Assembly: GCA_020718525.1 (NCBI GenBank)
Contig: DYRX01000004.1
Coordinates: forward strand, 1-7,608
Direction of reading: 5' to 3'
Length of the DNA: 7,608 nt
DNA from: Victivallis vadensis
GTDB lineage: Bacteria; Verrucomicrobiota; Lentisphaeria; Victivallales; GWF2-50-93
Shown: positions 1 to 4,640 of the stretch, piece after piece
How the letters are laid out: each line of letters begins with the position of its first letter
Position numbering within the stretch: the first letter of the stretch is position 1
Notes under the pieces: generated by a model
Databases searched by the model: none
What the model saw: only the letters and a program-made list of their open reading frames with translations
Told to the model about the DNA's origin: nothing
Translations under genes and position numbers: made by a program

Positions 1-154
1 GCACCCATATAAGCTCGCAGAGGACAATATTGTCTATGAAACCTGGATTAATGCTGGTGCATTCATTTTCAATCACACGGGAGGCTTTTTCGGCCTGAAC
101 GGTATCGTCCTGGACTAGATAGCGTACAATGACGTTTGTGTCAATTCCCAGCAT
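1..154 (-). CDS. vapC: VapC-like PIN-domain toxin, N-terminal part (cut by window edge)
   Basis: This is the first 51 codons of a PIN-domain ribonuclease, the toxin half of a type II toxin-antitoxin pair that normally cleaves tRNA or other RNA when its antitoxin is degraded. The product begins MLGIDTNVIVRYLVQDD, the classic PIN strand 1. Asp5 is the expected first metal ligand, and Glu47, in the segment VLCELIWV, fits the second acidic ligand. The remaining acidic residues lie beyond the left edge, so activity cannot be judged. The ATG at 154 sits inside the antitoxin gene and the two frames overlap by 14 bp (141-154), which suggests translational coupling. AGGA and GGAAAC lie just upstream of the ATG as ribosome-binding sequence. 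The assignment is firm at family level; the RNA target is unknown. Confidence 0.9.
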   Translation of the reverse strand, partial: MLGIDTNVIVRYLVQDDTVQAEKASRVIENECTSINPGFIDNIVLCELIWV

Positions 155-383
155 GTTTCCGTCCTATCCCAATGGCTTTTTCCATATCTTCCAGTGTCAC
201 CTTCTTCATTGGCTGCTGTAGCATGCCCTTAAGGGATTTCAACGAGGTGTGTATTGGAATGGTTTCAATGGTTCCATCATCTCTAATCACGAAATCGAGC
301 TTGTCCCCAGTCTTGATATGGAAATGCTCCCGTATCTCCCGAGGAACCGTCACCTGCCCCTTGCTTGTCATGGTCGCAATCAT
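141..383 (-). CDS. vapB: VapB-type antitoxin with AbrB/MazE-like DNA-binding domain
   Basis: An 80-residue antitoxin. Residues 1-45 form a SpoVT-AbrB swapped-hairpin domain, with the signature TSKGQVTVPREIREHF at residues 6-21 followed by IKTGDKLDF and a short strand around IETIPI. Residues 46-80, rich in Lys, Met and Glu, are the expected toxin-binding tail. In the family, this protein neutralises the PIN toxin and represses the operon by binding upstream DNA. The start at 383 is supported by AGGAG eight bases upstream; the alternative Met5 at 371 has no ribosome-binding sequence. The gene overlaps the downstream toxin gene by 14 bp. Autoregulation is inferred from the family and from the repeats just upstream, not shown. 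Confidence 0.92.
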   Translation of the reverse strand: MIATMTSKGQVTVPREIREHFHIKTGDKLDFVIRDDGTIETIPIHTSLKSLKGMLQQPMKKVTLEDMEKAIGIGRKHAGN

Positions 384-443
384 ATTCCTTACTCCTAATA
401 TTATTCCTTACTTCAATGTAATCCTTTATCGGGTGGAATTCCA
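383..443 (-). promoter_or_regulatory. Candidate operator region of the toxin-antitoxin operon
   Basis: Upstream of the antitoxin gene the 11-bp sequence TATTCCTTACT (plus strand) occurs twice in direct orientation, at 383-393 and 402-412, 19 bp apart. The inner copy covers the antitoxin start codon's first base and part of its ribosome-binding region. Further upstream, 434-443 is a perfect 10-bp palindrome, TGGAATTCCA. Antitoxins of this class often bind repeats or palindromes next to their start, so these are reasonable autoregulatory sites, but no binding consensus was recognised. No strong sigma-70 promoter stands out here. Confidence 0.35.
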
Positions 444-592
444 GTTAGTGGAGGGTAAATCACATGAAATATTCTCTCTTGGTCTCGTGCCCTTCGGTGT
501 TTCCCTTTCAATGATTCAGAAATATCCAATGCCCATCTGACATATTCGAGCGATAACTTATGAACATCAAGATTTTCGTGGCAGAATATCTT
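413..592 (-). pseudogene. Remnant of a four-helix-bundle (S23/IVS-type) protein gene
   Basis: An open frame of 59 codons with no start codon fills the gap between the oxidoreductase and the antitoxin. Its first 38 residues, including HENLDVHKLSLEYVRWALDI and then SESLKGKHRRARDQ, match what I recognise as the first one to two helices of the four-helix-bundle family (TIGR02436-like, about 120 residues when complete). The conserved continuation, of the type RASxSIPLNIAEG, is absent in all three frames; after Gln38 (codon 479-481) the frame reads unrelated sequence to a TGA at 413. At the 5' end a TAA (593-595) stands where a start would be expected, a few bases after AAAGGA. It is therefore probably a gene that lost both its start and its 3' two-thirds. 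The family's function is poorly known. Confidence 0.65.
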
Positions 593-618
593 TTACGAAT
601 CCTTTCGATTACGATTTA

Positions 619-1947
619 TCAATGTATTATCGAACCGCCATTGGATAAGGCTTTGCGAATTTCGCAGATTTCTAGCTTATTTATTCCGCAGTTTTTTCCG
701 GCGGCAAGCGCGGCGGCGACGCCTGCGGCTTCACCTGTCTGGTTGCATGTCACCATCACTCTCGCCGCTCCGAAAGATCCGCTGTCGCAGTCAATGGATC
801 GTCCGCAGACCATGAGATTTTCATATTTTCCAGGGATCATGGATCTGAACGGGATCTGGTACAAGCGGGGATTTTCCGCTCTTTCCGGGCGCCATCGCGA
901 GAAAGACCATCCTTTGCCGTTCTCGAATATCTTTTCAGTGCCGTCCAGATAGCGGAAGCTGATGCCAGGCCTGTCTTCGTGATGAATGTCAATCCGATAA
1001 CTGCTGTTTGCTATCGCATCATCGAACTTTTTTCCTTCGAGGAGGTCCATCTCTGTCAGGCGGTATGCGCAGTTTATGTGGCGGGTCTCTCTTATCCCGA
1101 TGCAGGAGGCTAGATTTGCAAGCACCGGATTTCTGTCTGTATATTTCCGGACGATGTCCATATATGCCCTGATCTGGCGTCGTCCTTCGATTTCCGCCAT
1201 GCTTAGTTCGTCCGCGTCTGCGCAGTTGGCGTTGAAGACGTGTGTTTCCGCATGCATGGTCATTCCAGGGATTCCTGCCACGTCCGATCTCCAGCCCCAA
1301 TCATCAGCAAGTCCGAATTCCTCCCGGTGCTCTCTAATCAGCTTGCCCATGTCGAGGCCTTCGGTGCCGAGAATCCTCGAGCATGTGGTCGGAGGCTGGA
1401 GGTGCCTCCGCAATTCGAAGGGTAGTCCGAGGCGAGCCGCGAGATCTCCGTCGCCGCTTGCGTCAATAAAGATTTTTGCCCTGATAGCTGAACGCCCGCT
1501 TTTGTTTTCGATGATTGCCGAGTCTAGCTTCCCGTCCTTCAGATGCGGCGCAACAAAAAATGAGTGCAGAAAGGGAACTATCCCATTTTCTTTCACGAAT
1601 TCATCCAGCTCAATTTTGAGCTCTTCTGTGTTCAGGACAAAGGCCCTGTTCTCGTCGTGGGGAATTCTCGTCACTGCGCCGCGCTTTTCCAGGCGTTCGA
1701 TCGTCTCGAGTGTCAGCCCCGCGACAATGTCATTTTTAAATTCGGCGTCTTTCAGAGAATGCCATATGTTGACAAGTCCCTGTGTTGCAACGCCTCCGAA
1801 TGAATTTTGTTTTTCGACTATTGCGACTTTCGCGCCCAGACGGGCCGCCCTCACCGCGGCGAATACGCCGGTACAGCTTCCGCCAATAACGCAGATGTCT
1901 GTTTCAAGCGAAACGGGAGTGCAAATTTCTTTTTCAGCTATGTGCAT
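619..1947 (-). CDS. FAD-dependent oxidoreductase (PF12831-type)
   Basis: A 442-residue flavoprotein of the FAD-dependent oxidoreductase family common in PVC bacteria, Bacteroidetes and Firmicutes; the substrate is not known. The dinucleotide-binding strand-loop-helix is at residues 18-45 (DICVIGGSCTGVFAAVRAA..., Glu45 to hold the FAD ribose), followed by FGG and ATQG. ASGDGDLAARLG at 163-174 is the second FAD-contacting motif, GIRETRHI at 284-291 is a family hallmark, and NLMVCGRS (377-384) with TGEAAGVAAALAA (404-416) forms the C-terminal FAD cap. The glycine loop reads GGSCTG, so the usual middle glycine is serine. I chose the ATG at 1947 because AGGG lies eight bases upstream; the in-frame ATG at 2001 adds 18 unrelated residues and lacks a good site. 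No signal peptide is seen, so it is probably cytoplasmic. It appears monocistronic. Confidence 0.88.
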   Translation of the reverse strand: MHIAEKEICTPVSLETDICVIGGSCTGVFAAVRAARLGAKVAIVEKQNSFGGVATQGLVNIWHSLKDAEFKNDIVAGLTLETIERLEKRGAVTRIPHDENRAFVLNTEELKIELDEFVKENGIVPFLHSFFVAPHLKDGKLDSAIIENKSGRSAIRAKIFIDASGDGDLAARLGLPFELRRHLQPPTTCSRILGTEGLDMGKLIREHREEFGLADDWGWRSDVAGIPGMTMHAETHVFNANCADADELSMAEIEGRRQIRAYMDIVRKYTDRNPVLANLASCIGIRETRHINCAYRLTEMDLLEGKKFDDAIANSSYRIDIHHEDRPGISFRYLDGTEKIFENGKGWSFSRWRPERAENPRLYQIPFRSMIPGKYENLMVCGRSIDCDSGSFGAARVMVTCNQTGEAAGVAAALAAGKNCGINKLEICEIRKALSNGGSIIH

Positions 1948-1986
1948 CTTGCTTTCCCTAATTATGATTGCCGCATTGATCTGCAA

Positions 1987-2015
1987 AAGATAGCTCCGCA
2001 TCTTTCAGGATGCAA
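1987..2015 (-). promoter_or_regulatory. Possible sigma-70-like promoter for the oxidoreductase gene
   Basis: On the minus strand TTGCAT (2010-2015) is followed after exactly 17 bp by TATCTT (1987-1992), placing transcription start near 1980 and giving a leader of about 33 nt before the ATG at 1947. The boxes match the consensus only 3/6 and 4/6, so this is weak support. If used, it would exclude the longer in-frame start at 2001. The spacer also holds the short inverted repeat GCATC/GATGC. Confidence 0.3.
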
Positions 2016-2043
2016 CAGTTTAAGAAAATCTCTTTGCGGGTAA

Positions 2044-2369
2044 TATGGTATAGAATGGACGGCGTGGATCTGTCGCTTCCATGCGGTCAGGCATAACCCT
2101 GCAGTGGTAATCGGTGACATCTGCAATCCTGTGACAAGAAGGAGGGCAGGCACCACCGGGGCATCCCATGGAAGGCGACGCACCTTAAAATGCTCGAGTT
2201 TCTGTCAAGAGGCGAGCTGGCAGCGAGGGCTTATTCTTATTCCATGGCTACAAAGGAGATACAGCGATATTCAGCCTATTTTCATGGTACAGCAAATTCA
2301 GATGTCCGAATTTTCGCGTCGCTTGTTTTGCGGCCGTTGGACTGGAACAAGTTTTGGACTTTCAATTGA
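2044..2369 (+). pseudogene. Possible decayed plus-strand gene, unidentified, with one frameshift
   Basis: The gap between the oxidoreductase and the phosphatase holds plus-strand sequence that reads like protein in two overlapping frames. Frame A, open from 2044, gives YGIEWTAWICRFHAVRHN and then PAVVIGDICNPVT up to about 2136. Frame B, open from 2118 to a TGA at 2367-2369, gives HHRGIPWKATHLKMLEFLSR, ELAARAYSYSMATKEIQRYS and LVLRPLDWNKFWTFN. Joining them needs a one-base shift in the purine-rich stretch around 2131-2145. There is no start codon with a ribosome-binding site, and a TAA precedes frame A. The stop overlaps the end of the convergent phosphatase gene by 8 bp. I do not recognise the family. 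Chance open frames are a real alternative; the argument is the aromatic-rich, globular-looking composition. The minus-strand frame here looks less protein-like. Confidence 0.35.
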
Positions 2370-4074
2370 TGAGCCTGCGCATGAGTAGGACTGTCATGTC
2401 GTCGAACTGATTGTCTCCTTGAAAATTGCGCAGTTCTGAAATCAGCGACTCAGCGGCGTCATCCGGAGATGAGCCTATGTGGTCGGAGGCAAACGAGACC
2501 ATCTTGTCATAGCCGTAGAATTCTTTCTGCGGGGACATTGCGTCGGTGAGACCGTCGGTGTACAGAAAAATCGTGGCACCGGGCTCCATGATGAATGATG
2601 ATTCGAGGAAGGACGCATGCGGATCTATTCCAAGAGGGGGACGTTTGAAATTTCCGAACTCCGTCTTTTTGCCGTTTGGCGTGAAGAGGATTCCGGGGAG
2701 GTGCCCTGCATTGGAAAATGTGAGGGATCCCATTCTTGTGTCGTAGAGGCAGATGAAGAGGGTGACGAACATTGACGAATCGTTTTCAGAGCAGAGGTAT
2801 CTGTTTGCGATTCCGAGGATTTCCGCCGGAGATGTGCAAGCCATGTTTTGGGCGATTGTCCTGATCAGAGTTCTGCAGACAGCCATGATGAGGGCGGCAG
2901 GAATCCCCTTGCCCGAGACGTCTGCCATGACTACTGCCAGCCTTCCATCGCCTGTCGGAAAATAGTCGTAGAAATCGCCTGATACGTTTTTGGCCGGAAT
3001 AAGCCTGGCGTAAAGCTCGTATCCGGAACCTTTTGATTTAGTTGGCGGAAGGAGCGATTCCTGAATGGCTTTTCCTGCGCTGATTTCTCCCTCGATCGCC
3101 TCGCGCGCCTTGATTTCACTGCGAAGCTTTTCTATGTAGTCTGAGAGCTGTTCTCCAAGACGGTTGAAATTGCCTGCCAGGCTTTGGAGCTCCTGAAATG
3201 TGTTTCCCGGTGTTTCGACGCGGACACTGAAGTCTCCGCGCCCAATGCTGTCAACTGCTGTGCAGAGGCTGTTGAGCGGCTTGGAAATCGAGGAAGAGTA
3301 GCAGTAAGAGAGGATGAGCCCTGTCACGAACATGAAGAGGAAGCCGCATAGCGCAAGGAGGACGGCTTTTGGCCTCATGCCGCCTTCGGACTCGTCAATG
3401 AGCCGGTCAACTTCGGCAGTCAGCTTCTTGCCTTCTTTGGCGAGTTCGTTTTCAACGCTTGCCGAATATTTGTCAATTTCGACAGTTGCGCATAGGATAA
3501 AGGGAGTTCCCCTGATATGCTTGAGGTACATGTATTTTTCAGTTGGAAGTCTGGATTCTCCGAGAAAAATGTATTCGCCTGAAACATCGTCTTTCGAGAA
3601 GGATTCCTTCACTAGGCGCCACATCTGTGGAAAATCACTCGACCACTCGGAATAGTTGTGTCCTTCGATTTCGGGGGAGGAATGAAAGAGGGCGAGTCCA
3701 TTCTTGTCAAAGACGTCAAAGGTTCCGATCTTGTTGCCGAAGGCAGTATTTATTTCCTGAGTTGCCAGGGCGCGCAGTTCCACATATTTTCTGAGAGCGT
3801 CGTAGTCGCTCAGATTTTTGCCATGAAATTCCCTAGAAAGGGTGTCGGCAAGCATGCGTATGCTGGCTTTGAGATTGTTCTTGCCGAGTTCGCGGAGCTT
3901 TTCCTTCGAATATTTTGTGCTGAATTCGACAAGCTCCCTGAGTTTTGCCTCGGTCAGATCGCTGACGCGGTCGTTCATCCTGGATATTTCCCAAAGAAAC
4001 CAGAGCAGGAATGATACAAGCACAATAGCCGTGAGGGTTATGAAAGAGGAAAAAAGCCTGTTTCGCAATGTCAT
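2362..4074 (-). CDS. RsbU-like membrane PP2C (SpoIIE-type) phosphatase with sensor and HAMP domains
   Basis: A 570-residue serine phosphatase of the partner-switching type, expected to dephosphorylate an anti-sigma antagonist when its sensor is triggered. Transmembrane helix 1 is at about 8-28 and helix 2 at about 236-258; between them lies an extracytoplasmic region whose part GTFDVFDKNGLALFHSSPEIEG (117-138) resembles a Cache-type sensor. A HAMP linker follows (about 255-312, PLNSL at 266-270), then a coiled stretch (about 313-338). The PPM/SpoIIE catalytic domain covers 339-568. Its motifs are intact: GDFYDYF (366-372), ADVSGKG (384-390), SNAGHLP (454-460), YTDGLTDA (505-512) and DDMTVLL (558-564), so the metal-binding aspartates 367, 385, 507 and 559 are in place. 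The start at 4074 has only a weak, distant GGAAAG. It lies 20 bp after the kinase gene, in one operon. The signal sensed is unknown. Confidence 0.92.
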   Translation of the reverse strand: MTLRNRLFSSFITLTAIVLVSFLLWFLWEISRMNDRVSDLTEAKLRELVEFSTKYSKEKLRELGKNNLKASIRMLADTLSREFHGKNLSDYDALRKYVELRALATQEINTAFGNKIGTFDVFDKNGLALFHSSPEIEGHNYSEWSSDFPQMWRLVKESFSKDDVSGEYIFLGESRLPTEKYMYLKHIRGTPFILCATVEIDKYSASVENELAKEGKKLTAEVDRLIDESEGGMRPKAVLLALCGFLFMFVTGLILSYCYSSSISKPLNSLCTAVDSIGRGDFSVRVETPGNTFQELQSLAGNFNRLGEQLSDYIEKLRSEIKAREAIEGEISAGKAIQESLLPPTKSKGSGYELYARLIPAKNVSGDFYDYFPTGDGRLAVVMADVSGKGIPAALIMAVCRTLIRTIAQNMACTSPAEILGIANRYLCSENDSSMFVTLFICLYDTRMGSLTFSNAGHLPGILFTPNGKKTEFGNFKRPPLGIDPHASFLESSFIMEPGATIFLYTDGLTDAMSPQKEFYGYDKMVSFASDHIGSSPDDAAESLISELRNFQGDNQFDDMTVLLMRRLIN

Positions 4075-4094
4075 TTAGGGAAGCTTTCCGGATT

Positions 4095-4502
4095 TCAGAA
4101 GTTTTTCACGATGCGTACAATGTTCCGGCGATCTTCCCTTTTGTAGCTGACTTCGTCCATCAAATTTTTCACCAGAAAAATCCCGAGTCCGCCTATTTCC
4201 CTCTCCTCTATTGGCTTTGCAGTGTCCGGATCAGGCATTGCAAGAGGATCAAACGGCACCCCGTCGTCGGAAAAGCAGATCTCAAGTGATTTTCCATGCG
4301 TCCCGCAGGCTGTAAGCTCCATTTTTCCGGTCTGTCCAGGCTTGTAGGCATAGGAGACGATGTTCACGAGGATTTCCTCGCACGCGATCAGCACTTCATT
4401 GACGACACCCTGCGGGCAGTCGAGCGAACTGCAAACATTTTTAACGAACTCAATAGCCTTTGCAACTTCAGACAACTTTGCGTCAAGATGCAGTTTTTTC
4501 AT
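4095..4502 (-). CDS. RsbW-like anti-sigma factor / serine kinase (HATPase_c_2)
   Basis: A 135-residue GHKL ATPase of the RsbW/SpoIIAB kind, which usually holds a sigma factor inactive and phosphorylates its STAS-domain antagonist. The N box is EEILVNIVSYAY (residues 42-53, Asn47 for Mg-ATP). The G1 box is DDGVPFDP (79-86), and the G2 box GGLGIFLVKNLMDEV (104-118) forms the ATP lid. The length is normal for the family and there is no membrane segment, so it is cytoplasmic. AGAGG lies six bases before the ATG at 4502. It is the first gene of an operon with the phosphatase gene 20 bp downstream, so kinase and phosphatase probably act in opposition on one antagonist. Neither that antagonist nor a sigma factor is encoded in the window, and the output could be something other than a sigma factor. 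Confidence 0.9.
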   Translation of the reverse strand: MKKLHLDAKLSEVAKAIEFVKNVCSSLDCPQGVVNEVLIACEEILVNIVSYAYKPGQTGKMELTACGTHGKSLEICFSDDGVPFDPLAMPDPDTAKPIEEREIGGLGIFLVKNLMDEVSYKREDRRNIVRIVKNF

Positions 4503-4548
4503 TTGCCGCCTCTTTTATTGTCCAGCGAATCTAAACCATGTCGGACTC

Positions 4549-4578
4549 AAAAAAAAGGCATGAAATAAAAATTTGCAT
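4549..4578 (-). terminator. Weak rho-independent terminator-like hairpin after the repeat-protein gene
   Basis: On the minus strand a 7-bp AT-rich stem with one bulged base and a TTTT loop (4560-4578) is followed by GCC and then eight T residues (4549-4556). It lies about 60 bp downstream of the exported repeat protein's stop and upstream of the kinase gene, a sensible place to end transcription. The stem contains only one G-C pair, so it would be unstable and the call is tentative. Confidence 0.3.
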
Positions 4579-4640
4579 TTAAAAGTCACGGCAGTCGAAA
4601 ATAGAGAAGGACCAGCTCGGAATCAGGAGATAGTTTATTT

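Noticed and set aside
136..540. A 134-codon plus-strand frame opposite the antitoxin gene
   Set aside because: It is a shadow of the antitoxin and its upstream region, with no family resemblance.
1076..1993. A 305-codon open frame on the plus strand opposite the oxidoreductase gene
   Set aside because: It is antisense to a gene with clear FAD motifs, is rich in Ser, Arg and Pro as expected for a shadow frame, and shows no domain.
1962..2183. A 73-codon minus-strand frame upstream of the oxidoreductase gene
   Set aside because: It has no recognisable domain or good ribosome-binding site and overlaps the candidate promoter; the plus-strand reading of the same DNA looks more protein-like.
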